From Symsagittifera roscoffensis (lineage: Eukaryota; Xenacoelomorpha; Acoela; Convolutidae): DNA of 64,000 bases. The position numbers and the translations under genes were made by a program. How positions within the stretch are numbered: position 1 is the stretch's first letter; the number at the start of each line of letters is the position of its first letter. Of the stretch, positions 44,818-55,911 are shown in pieces. The stretch spans positions 29,824,252 to 29,888,251 of the forward strand of contig NC_087065.1 of NCBI RefSeq assembly GCF_963678635.1. Reading direction: 5' to 3'. Below the pieces are notes generated by a model. That model was not told the origin of the DNA, made no database searches, and saw nothing but the letters and a program-made list of their open reading frames with translations.

Positions 44818-45179
44818 CTTTCTCAGGAATTCGACCCCCTGCCGACCCAAAGGGTCCCCCTTTGTACTATTTTGAGATATCCATTTTTGGCTGACTGATC
44901 TTAAAATTTTCTGAAGGCGCAACGGCGCCAATCTGTACTAATTTTGAGGGGAATCGCGCGTCAAAAAACGCGATTTTTCGGTCGAAATTTTCCAAAAAGT
45001 GCTTAAAAACGCTAATCTGGGCCTGTTTTTCAAGAATTTTGCCTGCGGCGCAGAAATTTTGACCAAAACTGAGCTCCGCTATAGTGGTTTGGAAGAGCTC
45101 AGAAAACTCAATTTGATGTTTGCCAATATTTTGAAAATCCTTCCCCCCCCCCCTCGAGAAATTCCTAGATCCGCGCCTG
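44818..45179 (-). mobile_element. Truncated hAT-type MITE copy
   Basis: The minus-strand terminus CAGGCGCGGATCTAGGAATT is nearly identical to the 6223 copy. The family words CCCCCTGCCGACCC, GGCGCAACGGCGCC and CGCGCGTC follow. The other terminus is missing. Confidence 0.7.
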
Positions 45180-46920
45180 GGTAGCGCTCATAGCTGGAAC
45201 AATAAAGGTGATGGTTACATATCGTCCTAGTGCACGTTTTTTTAAATTGAAAAAAAATCCATGAAAAATGTAAATGCTGAAATATCATTGTATTGCTTTC
45301 TTTTATCGAAATAATTTCACGAGCCGTAATTTGTCACTGATTTGAGCAATTTTAGTTTATTGATTTTAAATTGGATTTTTTCTGTAGTTTGTAGTTTTAC
45401 CATTTTTGATTTTGTTTAATTTGTTTATTTTTCTAATATTTATTTTGCGCTTCAAATATTTCTTCGGCATACATAGTTTTGGTATATTTTATATCAGTTT
45501 ATTCGCCCGTCCCCTCGTCGTGAATCCTGCAGACGCAAATAGAAAAATAATTTTTTTTAGTCAACGTTAGAAAAATTTTGTTTCAGTACTAATTGAACTT
45601 AGGCGATTGTGTTTCTTCACATGTTTTCCTCAAATTGAGCATCGCTCAAGACCCAAGAATAAAAATTTTCTTGATGTTTTTTGATATTTTTAAAGGTTTT
45701 GTTTCAATTTGGACTCACTGGCTTCGTCTTTTTTTTGGCTCTAGCTTCCTTGTTAATTTTTGTTTGCTTTAGCTCTATGTTCCATTTTTAAGTTTTTTAG
45801 TTTTTGTAGATAATAAAAAGCTTTTTCAAATACGTCAAATGGCAGTCGGCGCATTCAGGACAGCTCTGATACAAGAAGTTTTGTTATTACGTCATCAGGC
45901 TCAAAACACATCACATTGTAAGCTACATTGCGTGTGAGTGGATAATGAAAAAGATAAAAAATCCAACTTTAAAACATTTTACCAGTTTCACAAGCAAAAA
46001 CTTTTTGATGGACGTTACGGGGCATTCCAAACATTGAGGGTTTTGCTCTGATGCGAGCAGTTTTGTGTATTTTCTTTTCTCGAAAAGTTTGTGAAATTTT
46101 TTCTTTATTTGAAATTGAAACAAAGAAGAAAGGATGGATAAATTAAATTATTGTTCTCGAAAAATAACATGTGAAGCAGCATTTTCTCTGCTAAAATGGA
46201 TCATTGCAAAGCTTTGACCAATATTTGACCTAAAGGAATGTGACACTTAATTTTACCAATTTAATAGCCCGTTTCCTTGCTTTAAACGGAAGAACAAACC
46301 ATCTTCAAGACTTCAGCTAAAAGACTTTTGGCTTGCTCTTTTTTAATATAGATTCTTTATCTGATTTCAGGGTCGTTTGTGAATCTTTTGTACTCTGGTG
46401 CCTCTTCGTCACACCACTATTTGCTGATGAAGGTGGACAAACTTTTTCCAACTGACAATTTAGAGCTGCAAGTAAACTTTCAACGACATCACACCACTCA
46501 ACAAAAGACGCCTGATGAAACTGTTTCCGGTACAAAACTTAACGAATTTGCTAAATGAAAACTTGATTTCATAATGTATGCGAGCATCCTTGTGTCTCCA
46601 TTGATGTTTCAGAAAAGCAGTCTTGTACATTTGGTCTGACTTTGGAACTCTTGCCGTTGCCCATGGCAATGTACAAAGCGGCAGATGACTGCTTGCTCAA
46701 CACACTACCAGCTAAACAAAGGTGTGTTTTTGGTGATGACTTGGGATTACCTTTGCAATATTTCAATTCCTTAGCTGTATAACCTAATTAACAACAATGT
46801 TGCGCATAATTCCTGGCAAGTTTAGGGGTCAGCTAACATTATCTGCCCGTTTTCGATGAGCTGGTACATCGGTTTATTGACCTACCACTCTTGAAGGTTA
46901 TGGATAATTTTTCCTTTTAG
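45180..46920. other. Intronic sequence with two isolated Helentron-like 3-prime ends
   Basis: Isolated 3-prime ends lie at 45841-45885 (GGCAGTCGG, then GATACAAGAAG) and 46016-46066 (TTGAGGGTTTTGCTCTGATG, then CGAGCAGTTTTGT). At 46317-46766 both strands carry overlapping open frames; none is recognised. The plus-strand acceptor at 46370 is discussed under rejected items. Confidence 0.45.
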
Positions 46921-46975
46921 ATCAGAGAAGGCGAATTGCAGACAGGACATAAACTTATACTCAGTTTCCAAGAAG
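46921..46975 (+). CDS. Host gene exon j
   Basis: The acceptor ATTTTTCCTTTTAG and the donor AGAAG followed by GTAAGAG enclose 55 bp. In phase 2 to 0 it reads SEKANCRQDINLYSVSKK and joins exon h or exon i upstream and exon k downstream. Phase 0 to 1 is also open, but would not fit exon k. Confidence 0.5.
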
Positions 46976-47913
46976 GTAAGAGGAAGTCATCTACTTCTTC
47001 GATCTTGTTACGTATATTTTCTCAGCCGAGAAGTCTGCCAATTTCACTATGACATTGATTAACCTATGTATCGCAAGTGGTGCAATCTCCGTTTCTCGTG
47101 TTTCAAAATTTATCATTTGAAGTTTATCAAAATACTTCATGTAGTCATCTATTTATCTGAAAACGATAAACATTAGCTACATACTTTTGTGTAATAAGAG
47201 ATGATATTTAGTTTCCAACTAGAACGATTTGACGCGATTTTTCGTCTGAAGTAATTTTTGATATTTCTTGTGCGTTTGAGAAAGTTCGAAAAAAAACAAT
47301 TTGATCGATCTAAAAAGAGGGCGACACATTTTCCGAAAACTTTGCGAAAAACTGCCAGCTCGAAAATTTCCTGCGCACGCTACTGTAAATTAAATTCATT
47401 TATCTTGGCGGACTCACGAAGTTTATGAAAAGGATCGATTTTAACCCAACTTGTAAAGGCTTCTGCAAAAGGTTGGTGAATGCAGTAACCCTATAAATTA
47501 TCAAGGATACTAAATTACCTAACGGGATAAAAATTTCGTATTTTTATGATTATCAGCATAAATTTTAAGCAGGAATCCTATGAAAGGTGTTTTTATGAAT
47601 ATATAGGTTTACAGCGATGAAAAATTTCCTTAGTTGTATTTTTTGTCGAAAGAATTCCCTGTCCCCTTTTATAAGACTTGATTAACCGACTCTGGTTTAA
47701 AATAGATAATCTACTGTCATGGGAAGTACAGGGCTTAAATTGTGTCAAGCTTCATTTTGAATTAATTTTGCTTAACTTGACTTTTGGAGATAAAATGTGT
47801 CAATTTTATAATTCATTTTCTATTTCCCCACCGAGCAGTCTGCTTTTAGAGTCTTTCCTTTGCTCTCAATAATAAATGAAAAGTGTATAAAAAATTCAGC
47901 CTACATAAAGTAA
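46976..47913. other. Intronic sequence, one hairpin module
   Basis: The dispersed module appears at 47068-47104 (GTATCGCAAGTGGTGCAATC), with a decayed stem. No gene is seen. Confidence 0.4.
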
Positions 47914-48464
47914 AACAGGACTGCTCGTATCAGGGCGAAGCCCTGAATGTTCCGACTGTCTTTTAAGGTCTATGGAGCAGTAATAACATGGAAACTTTAA
48001 ATGTAAAAAAAAAATAAAATTAAAATTTTTTTTCTCTAAAATTTGAAATTTTTTATAGAATTCATCCCCCCACACGCCATATAAAGTACAAAAAGAGAGA
48101 TTTTGTTCCTTGTAACAAACCAATTATGGCAAATAAGCTTCGTTCAACCAATTTGGAACGATTTATAAGACGGATTAAATCTCCGCTTACGCGTTAATAG
48201 AGCGAATTATATCGCGCGTTAATTGTCCCAAAATTGGTCAAAATGGCCAAAATGGCAATCTTTAAACCCTCATAACCTTACGAAAAACAATCACAGGTGA
48301 AATATTTTTTCAAATTTAAGCTCAGGACAACAATACCTTTTGAATGCTATGAAAAATTTCCGTCAAAAATGGCTAGTTAAAAAGTCGAAATTTGTCTGAA
48401 GAAAAAAAAACCCTCCCCGAACACAAATATTCCGTCGGTACTTTCGTATCGAAAGTCGGAACAA
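47914..48464 (-). mobile_element. Helentron-like non-autonomous element, copy 3
   Basis: Full-length on the minus strand. The 5-prime end GTTCCGACTTTCGATACGA lies at 48464, the asymmetric repeat AGTCGGAAC and the hairpin CAGGGCTTCGCCCTG lie near 47930-47955, and the terminus is at 47914. The body carries all family blocks. Confidence 0.8.
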
Positions 48465-49239
48465 AAAGGCGTTAATGAACTCAAGGAAACAGAAAAAAAA
48501 ATGCTGATGTTTCTTGTTTCTTTGAACAAGTTACATGACTGTAAAGCTCTCAATAAATGTTTTTAGCATTTTTAAACTAGAGTTAAAATTGAGTTCCTTG
48601 TGTAAACCAATAAAACGCAAAAAAAATTGAAATTTTTGTTTCGTATTTTTAATAATTAAAAGTAAAAAAGTTTTTTCTCTGTTTCTTTTTTTGATGCTAT
48701 CTTGATTCAATTTTTGTTAAAAGCGGCCAATTTTTCCAAAGTCATTCATCGCGAGCTTTACGTTGAAGTAGTTTGTTCAATATATATATTCTCTTGGGGC
48801 TCTTGGCCTAACGGGCGCGCGGACCACTATCTTGTCCAGGCTATCTGGTCAATCTAAAATGAGTCTAGCGAAACAACTCATTTGAATTTTTGATTCTGCA
48901 AGTGTAACGCAAATTATTTACGCGCGGCAAATTATTCGGCTCATCAAATTCGTTCCAAATTGAATTGAGGCAGGCTACTTGATCTTTTTGTTCCGACTTT
49001 TGAAGAATGTGAGGAATATATATGATCAAGGCGTTTTTTTATTCAGTCCAATTTCACAAATTTCTTTGCTCCCTCGGGGTTTGATCCCTTATCCTCCACG
49101 TGCCCACCCGTATCTGCTCGCCACTATAGTAACCTGCCGCAAGTGTGTCTATTCTTTTACTTTTATATTTTACACGTGTTGACATATCCCGCACTACGAA
49201 ATTGTTCCAAATTGAATCGAGCCAATTAATTGGTCTTAT
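48465..49239. other. Intronic sequence, possible SINE head
   Basis: CTTGGCCTAACGGGCGCGCG at 48806 looks like an A box, but no good B box follows. Otherwise AT-rich with no gene. Confidence 0.35.
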
Positions 49240-49552
49240 TAATTCCATACAATACTCAAATTTTAATTCTTTAAATTTGATTTTATTAGCCGAAATTTTA
49301 TAGTTTTGGCAAAATTCATTTTACCAAAATTTTTTCGAGACCAATTAAAGGGCAGTCGGAACATTCAGGGTTTTGCCCTGATGCGACCAGTCTTTTTAAT
49401 TGTATACACGACTCAAATTTAAAACTTAAATTTTGATATTATCAGCCTAAATGACATATTTTGTCAATTTTTTAATTACCAAAAACCATTCGAGACCAGT
49501 TAAAGAGTAGTCAGAACATTCAAGGTTTTGCCCTGATATGAGTAGTCTTGTT
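49240..49552 (+). repeat. Tandem pair of short Helentron-like units with a different body
   Basis: Two units of about 150 bp, 49240-49396 and 49397-49552. Each has ACTCAAATTT, then TTATTAGCC or TTATCAGCC, then TTCGAGACCA and TTAAAG. Each ends with the AGTCGGAAC-like block and a CAGGGTTTTGCCCTG-like hairpin. They share the 3-prime terminus with the longer family but not its interior. Confidence 0.65.
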
Positions 49553-50112
49553 TAACTTTTTGGCTTAGCTTTTTATACCCTAGACATGTAATATTGAGAC
49601 CAAGGGAATGCTACTAGATGCAGACTGCTCGATGAGGAAGAAAACTTAAAATTCCAGTTAAGCAAAATGAATTTAAAATTTTAAACAATCTCAGCCGCGC
49701 TTTTTCTGAAAATAATTTTCTTTTCGATCGGAGATCGAAGCGAGCACTCAGAGCTACTTGTGCAGCAAGTAAAAATAACTCTTGTTATTTTTATGGGCTC
49801 GTCAGATTTTGATACTAGACGATCAATGTGATTCGCCAAGGGCTTGATCGTCTCTGTTTAAGTTAAATCAGAGGAGTCTTTGATCCGCTTCCCCTTATGA
49901 AACTAGATAAAGAAGCAAAAATTGTAGCGAGTTTTTATTCGTCAATGGGTGCAATTTTTTCTGAATCTGAATCAGACTTGTGTATGTTCAATATTATTCT
50001 TTTTTGACCTTTGTGCAATGAAATTTGGTATATTCATCCGGAATCGTTTGCGCGTGGTTATGTTTCGGCTACTTCCTCGAATCAATGACTCATTTGATAT
50101 TCGTTTTTTCAG
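49553..50112. other. Intronic sequence, nothing recognised
   Basis: AT-rich, leading to a T-rich acceptor. Confidence 0.4.
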
Positions 50113-50325
50113 AGTGCTCGGTGCAGTGCGGAGGAGACGTGTGATGACATCTGTCCTATGAAGATGCTTTTCCAAAAAGGGGAAACTTTTTCATTGGTCT
50201 ACCCTGAAATAGGACTTCGCGCATACACCAAGTGGCGCACTCATTGCATGTCGCTCCTTGATTACAATGAAGCCCTTCAGAAGAAGCATGATATGAAACT
50301 CCTGGAACTAATGCACTTCCTAATG
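50113..50325 (+). CDS. Host gene exon k
   Basis: The acceptor CGTTTTTTCAG and the donor ATG followed by GTATGT enclose 213 bp, phase 0 to 0, 71 codons. The peptide begins SARCSAEETCDDICPMKMLF, continues KGETFSLVYPEIGLRAYTKW and ends in a helical KKHDMKLLELMHFLM. Three cysteines fall within the first 14 residues. The codon content and length make it one of the strongest exons. The alternative phase, read from the first base, meets a stop. Confidence 0.75.
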
Positions 50326-53287
50326 GTATGTTTACTTTTGTCATTCAACAATGATTACAATTGTGCCTTATATCTTCGAATACACTAGAATTTTTTTATT
50401 AAACAACTTCACCTACAAATCTGTAAGTTAACCGATCTTGTTATAATGAAACCACGAGTTGGTTCAGGGACCGCCCTCCGCAACTTGATTTTTTCGCTAT
50501 GTATGTATCCATGTAGTTTAAATAGGTCTTTCAATTTTCTCGGTTTATTGGTCTTTGTCTTAATTTTTTTTCATCTTAGTTTTCGTTCTGCTTTCTTAGG
50601 CTTGCGAGCTTAAAAAAGTCGGAACATATCAAATCAAACTTGTTTAATAGAATTGCTAAATCATTTGATGGCTTGATTTACAATAAATTCGAATTCCGCG
50701 TCTTATTCGGGACGCTTAGTCTGGAAATAACGTTTATGCTGGGGACTAGTAAGGTCGGGGGCTCTAATCTGGCCAGGACCTGTTTTTTTCGCAAATTGAA
50801 TTTTTCAGGCTTGAAAAAATCATGGTCGGCTTATCGTCTGTCTTCTTATTTTTGTCACTACAGCTTGAATTTTATTGTTTGTTACTGCAATTTTTAAAAA
50901 CTTTCAAAGTACATTTGATTTATTTTTGTACTGGTGCAGGTATTTGAGTTGCAAGAAGCGTAGATGATTTTTTGTTGAAAATTTTCGATATGCTGTTTTA
51001 GGACGGGCAATTTTTTTGTTTTGATTTTTCTTTTAATTTTCTGTTTTGTCTTTTTTTTTCTCTCAGACAAGAAAGTATTGGATGAAGCTTTACCGTAATT
51101 CGATTGAATAAGCAGCCGTGAACAGTGCGGTAATGCGCACGTCTCTAATCTTGAGGGTCGTGCGTTCGAGTCATATTTCGGTCTCCTTCCTCTTCAATTT
51201 TTGGCTAATTTTACAATAAACTTGTTTCAAACCTGACACATCAGTGGCATGAGTTTTTGTTCCGCCAGTGATTGCTTAGCCTATGTGTGAAACTACCCAT
51301 TTTATCCTTCTGAATTTTTTAAACTTGCAACCATTGTTTAAATAACGATTGAACTTCGGCATTAATTTTTGCCGGCGATACTGACTGTTGACTGAAGTTC
51401 TGGCGGCTTATCAAAATGGTGAACTTTTTTTGTTCGTATGCTGTGGCGTAAAGAAGAGATTTTATAGGCTTTTATTGAAATTGTTTCTTTCTATTTTTTT
51501 GATTTACTGGATTAGTTCTTACTGTTTGCTTACAAAATGAAAATTATACACTTATTTTACTTGCTTTATGATAAATTTAAACTCAATGATTCGAATCCGA
51601 CCGTGACTGTTTTTTTGCTAACTAGTGGTTTTGTGCTTTTTCCGGGATCTGTTTTTTTTGCTAACTGAAAATTTTTGGCTATTTCAGATAATTGTATCAG
51701 TACCCAGAGAAAGCAGTTGTTTTGAAAATTCGGCTTCTTTCTAGCATTCCTAAAGCTCCTTTCAAAGTTGCTAATGGTGCATGTAGTTTTGTTCTGGATA
51801 TTTTATGCAATTTTGATAAGTGTAACTGACAGAATTGATTTTTTCAAGGTTTTTTTAGTTTTTGATTTTTTATTCAAATGATTTTGATCATAATAATTCA
51901 TTTTTGTATACCAAGTAGTGCGACGCTCAGATTTTTTGGGTATTGGTTTTAATTGTGTCGGATTATTTTGCGCAAACTTTTTTCCTTTATCGAATTTTAT
52001 CGGTCTGCCTGGTTTCGAAAGTTATCTTTACCATTCTTAACCCCTTAAGCAGTTCAATATACTTTCATTTTTAATGTCATTTATATTTTAGTTTATTAGA
52101 AATTGTTTGTCTACTGATCGTCTGTAGAAATACTTTGTTTTTGCTATTGAAGTTTTTGAAGCTTGGAGAGGGTTCAATTTGCAATTGAGCTGGAGATGAA
52201 AAGGCGCTTTTTCTCCTCTAGTTTTTCTGATATTGAAAAATACTATTTTTGGAATTTGTTTTGTTTTTGGATTTTTTGATAATCCGAGACGCGGCTTGAC
52301 AAATTTGGTACAGGCTATGGAATCAAAAAGGTATAGGCTATGGAAAAGTTTCTAAAATATTCAATTGAGTCCAGCTAAAACTTTTATTTTCAGTTTGTCT
52401 TGTTCTTTTTTTTAAATATGAAAATGTTGTGAACATGATCATTACTTTTTGTGAGACAAAAAATACGATCGTCCTTCAAAGTTGTAACCGTTGAGAAGAG
52501 ATAATTTTGAGATTTTGTTATGAGCAATTTTATGCAGTTTATTTTAAGAGCAAGTAGTTGTTCCTGGAACCAGTTTAAAACAAGTATTTATACGCAATTA
52601 TATTATTGATAGATTATCTCTGTAGAATACTTAGAATTAACCAGCCATTACTAACACTTACAGTAAATTGTAAGGCTGAAACTATTTATAGTTTCAGCCA
52701 AAGAAGAATAAATTTAACTTAGCAAACAGTTGCTCTTCCTAAATTCTATTTCTTGATTCTAAGCGTTGCAATAATACCAGTTCACTCTTGGTCTATTGAG
52801 ACTAGGAGATACAAGAGCAAGATTAAGATTGTTCTTAGACTAAGAAGTTGCACGAACCTATCCGGCTGAAAATAAGATAGAGTGACGAACAGACAGTGTA
52901 CCTTATCCGAAATTACTCTATGAGAAAGCCACCACGGACTTAATTTCATTCCGGAAATATTTTTAAATCAATTTCCTATATAACAGAAAAATGAAGAAAT
53001 GAAGGTTATTATACGATATTCGTTTCGTTTCTGATTATTTTGTCGCTTTAGCGTCAGTTTTGCGAAACTCTGTGTAACGCTTCGCCCGTATAATTTTTCT
53101 TCTCCCTACCTCTTGTGACTTCTTTGTGTTTTGTCTAATACATGTATGATGTGTGTTTTGTTTTTGCTCAGTTATTTTTCCAGTAAATTTTCTTTTTAAT
53201 TTGATCAAAAAATAATATGACTATCTAAGTTGGCGCGCGTCTAAGTTTGACTATCTAATATTAACGATAAGCCCTGGTTTTGTTTAG
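50326..53287. other. Intron, T-rich repeats, SINE head, LTR-like copy
   Basis: T-rich sequence related in reverse to 7.4-8.0 kb. A tRNA-like pair lies at 51106-51180 (GTGAACAGTGCGGTAATGCG, then GCGTTCGAGTCA). A hairpin-module relative lies at 51905-51935 and an LTR-like repeat at 52565-52852. No gene. Confidence 0.5.
52565..52852 (+). repeat. LTR-like dispersed repeat, copy 2
   Basis: Partner of 31291-31588. It contains a perfect 10-bp stem, GCTGAAACTA at 52674 closing on TAGTTTCAGC at 52697 across a 4-base loop, then AGAATAAATT. In copy 1 the stem differs by one base that still allows a G-U pair. Confidence 0.6.
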
Positions 53288-53557
53288 AATCAGACAATAC
53301 TGTTAGGGCTGAGTAGAGTACCTTTTGAACTCCTCATTTCTCCACCTGGCTTCTCTCTGCACATGAGTCGGTTCAAGTCACGACTGGACTCTTTTAAGAA
53401 AGTATCTTCCCCGTCTTTGTTCAGAACCAGGGGGGTAATGATAGGAAAGACGAACGAGGGCTTGGATTGGAGTTACCTCAAAGAACACTGTCTCAATCTA
53501 GCGGTAGTCGAGTTCGAAGAAAAAGATGCTTTGATTCGCCAATCTGAAACTAATGAT
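53288..53557 (+). CDS. Host gene exon l
   Basis: The acceptor GTTTTGTTTAG and the donor GAT followed by GTAGGT enclose 270 bp, phase 0 to 0, 90 codons with no stop. It starts NQTILLGLSRVPFELLISPP, with a sequon, continues RFKSRLDSFKK and GVMIGKTNEGLDWSYLKEHC, and ends EEKDALIRQSETND. The ATG at 53363 is internal and is not a start. A 100-bp intron separates it from the next exon. Confidence 0.78.
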
Positions 53558-53657
53558 GTAGGTTCAATTTACTCTGTCGCAAAAATTAAGAATGGTCTTC
53601 TTCGAACGTGCTTGCTCATTGATTCATTTTACACAGACTCTGCCGTTTTTATTTCAG

Positions 53658-54039
53658 ATAATGTTCCACTCGCCTGTAATTCTGAAAACAACAGATTGTT
53701 CAGGAGATTCGTTACCTTCACTGCATCTGCAATTTAAAGACTCATGGGACATCCCCAGTGCACACCTCCACTACTTCTCCTCTGCATCTGGCTTCTACAA
53801 GTTGGTTTTCCGGTCCCAACCCAGTCGTCTGGATCTACAAGGAGTGGATGCAGTGGGCTCCACAGTGAGAGTGGACTACCTGTCTCCTCTATTGTGGCCA
53901 GTGTCCGTGCACTTGACTTGCACTAGTCAAAGTGGAGAGGAGTGGCAATCTGGCATCGAGGAAGGCTTCAATCCTACCACTGATCGCTATTCTGCATTCT
54001 CTTTTACTGTCCATCGCAGTTTTATCATCAAATCAAATG
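53658..54039 (+). CDS. Host gene exon m
   Basis: The acceptor CTGCCGTTTTTATTTCAG and the donor AATG followed by GTAAGC enclose 382 bp, phase 0 to 1, 127 codons. The peptide reads IMFHSPVILKTTDCSGDSLP, then HLHYFSSASGFYKLVFRSQP, then VDYLSPLLWPVSVHLTCTSQ and SFTVHRSFIIKSN. Alternating hydrophobics and paired cysteines suggest beta-rich extracellular structure. It is the longest exon and has balanced base composition, unlike the flanking introns. Confidence 0.8.
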
Positions 54040-55911
54040 GTAAGCATCTAAATTAGCTCGGATCCTTACATCTGCCATTAGTTTTAAAGAACGTCGCTTA
54101 TGTTCAAAACGATGGAAAATGTTGTCAATAAATCTGCTTTGCTGCCTCACTCTTAACTATTTTTCTTCGGTTATTTTTCGGTTATTTTTTGAAGAAATAA
54201 AAGCACATACTTGTGAAATCAAAATATAAGATTCAATAAAGTGAGTAGCCTTACGTTACTTTTCTCTATAACGTTTTGGTTCTCAGAATGGTCAAGTGAA
54301 CTATTCCTGATATTTTTGTTGACTGGCATGTATAATCTTTAAAATTTTGAGCAACATTCAGACCTGTTTCAAAATGTTTAAGTTAATTGCTACGCAGTGT
54401 TTGATGTTTTTTAAATAATGTTTTATGTGAAACGCTAGCATAGTTGGTTTTTTCAGAGGATTTGAAATAATTCATTTGTGCCAAAAAAATTCTAATTTGA
54501 ATTTTGAAAACATTAAATTTTGCTTGCTTGTGAAGTTCTGATCTACTTGTGCAGTGTTTTGGTCCTTCTAATTACACTGCTTTTCTGTATTTGTAATGCA
54601 GCTTCATCCAGTTGATTAACGCTCGGAAAATTAGCGCTTATTCTCAGTATTTATTTACTGCTCTAATTCTATTTGGCAACTTAATGGAACGTGCCAGTTA
54701 CGCTTTTAGTGGTGGCTGGTGTTTGGAAAAGTAGAGACGATATAGCGAAGTTGTGATGACATTAGATTCTAGCACTGTAGTGAGGTCACATATTCGATTC
54801 TCGTTGGTGGCAACTGTTTTTTTTAAATAGTTGTTGTGTTTAGTTTTTGCACTGATTTCGATATTTTAATATGGTTCAATAATTTCAAAACATTCTTTGC
54901 TTTTTTCCTAGTTTAGCGTTCAGCTTTCCGTACCAAAAAAATTCTTTTTTTTCTGGCCAATACTTTACTAGAATTACTCGAAATATTTAACTCGAATCGT
55001 TATTTAAGCAGTTGATTTGAACAATTACCCGATTGTTTAGGGTCCTAACTTTCTAATGAACTGTTTAAATAAAGCAGGGATTTTCCTACATTTCTTCATT
55101 TTTCATCTAATTTTTGGTCGGAAATTGGCTTAACCTAGATTGTTTTTAGTCAGAAAAAAAATCTGTTGTTGGGGTCTGAGACCTCGTTCTTACTTTAGCT
55201 AGACAAGAACTTTAACCACCAGGCCACAAAACCTGATTGTAAGCAAAATAACACTTTTATAACCAATTTTAGTTTGCCTTAGGTCGCTACGACTTTTGTG
55301 TATACTCAAAGCGTGCAGAATCAATTTTCATCTCGTTTCGGTTGAGCGGTGGAATAATTTAAGTTTATTTTTGTATAAATTGTTTATTTTTAATGCTAGT
55401 TGAGAAATAAATAGTTTGTCCAGAAAACACAGAAACTAAGGTCTGATGATCTAATTAAATGTTCTGTCATTTTTAGAGTACGGGTTTTCAATCATTTCTG
55501 CAATGCTCTTGTTGTATTTACGGTGTATTAAAGCAAAATCACAACCATTTCATGAGAAACCGTTCTTTTTTGAGTTTTGACCATTTTTATTACGAAAGTT
55601 TCTCTAGTATAATACGAAAGTTTCTGTCAACATATATGAAATACGATTTGAAGATTTCATCAATATGTTTCCTGGTGATAAGCAAGAGTATGGTAACCGG
55701 GGATAATACACATTCTTTCAATTTTTTACAATCATTTTTTATGTTCACTGAATGGCTAAAATAAGAAGTGGTAACTTTTTACGTTTTTTATGTAAGGATG
55801 ATATGGAGGCTCTAGTTGTCGGTTACGGTAAACGTTATGACAAGATGATTTTTTCTTCGTATTTGTAGGGTAGATTTTTGGCTTTTTGGCTGCCGGCTCT
55901 AATTATATCAG
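54040..55911. other. Intron with two tRNA-like heads
   Basis: At 54745-54810 plus strand TAGCGAAGTTGTGATGAC (A box) is followed by ATATTCGATTCTC (B box). At 55145-55215 minus strand GTGGCCTGGTGGTTAAAG is followed by GAGGTCTCAGACC. Both fit tRNA-derived SINE heads. The 70-codon frame at 55552-55764 has no splice support. Confidence 0.45.

Noticed and set aside
46371-46528. Plus-strand exon candidate after TGATTTCAG with a coding-like frame
   Set aside because: Its phase does not fit exon h or exon k. The opposite strand is equally open, and exon j 400 bp later fits exactly.
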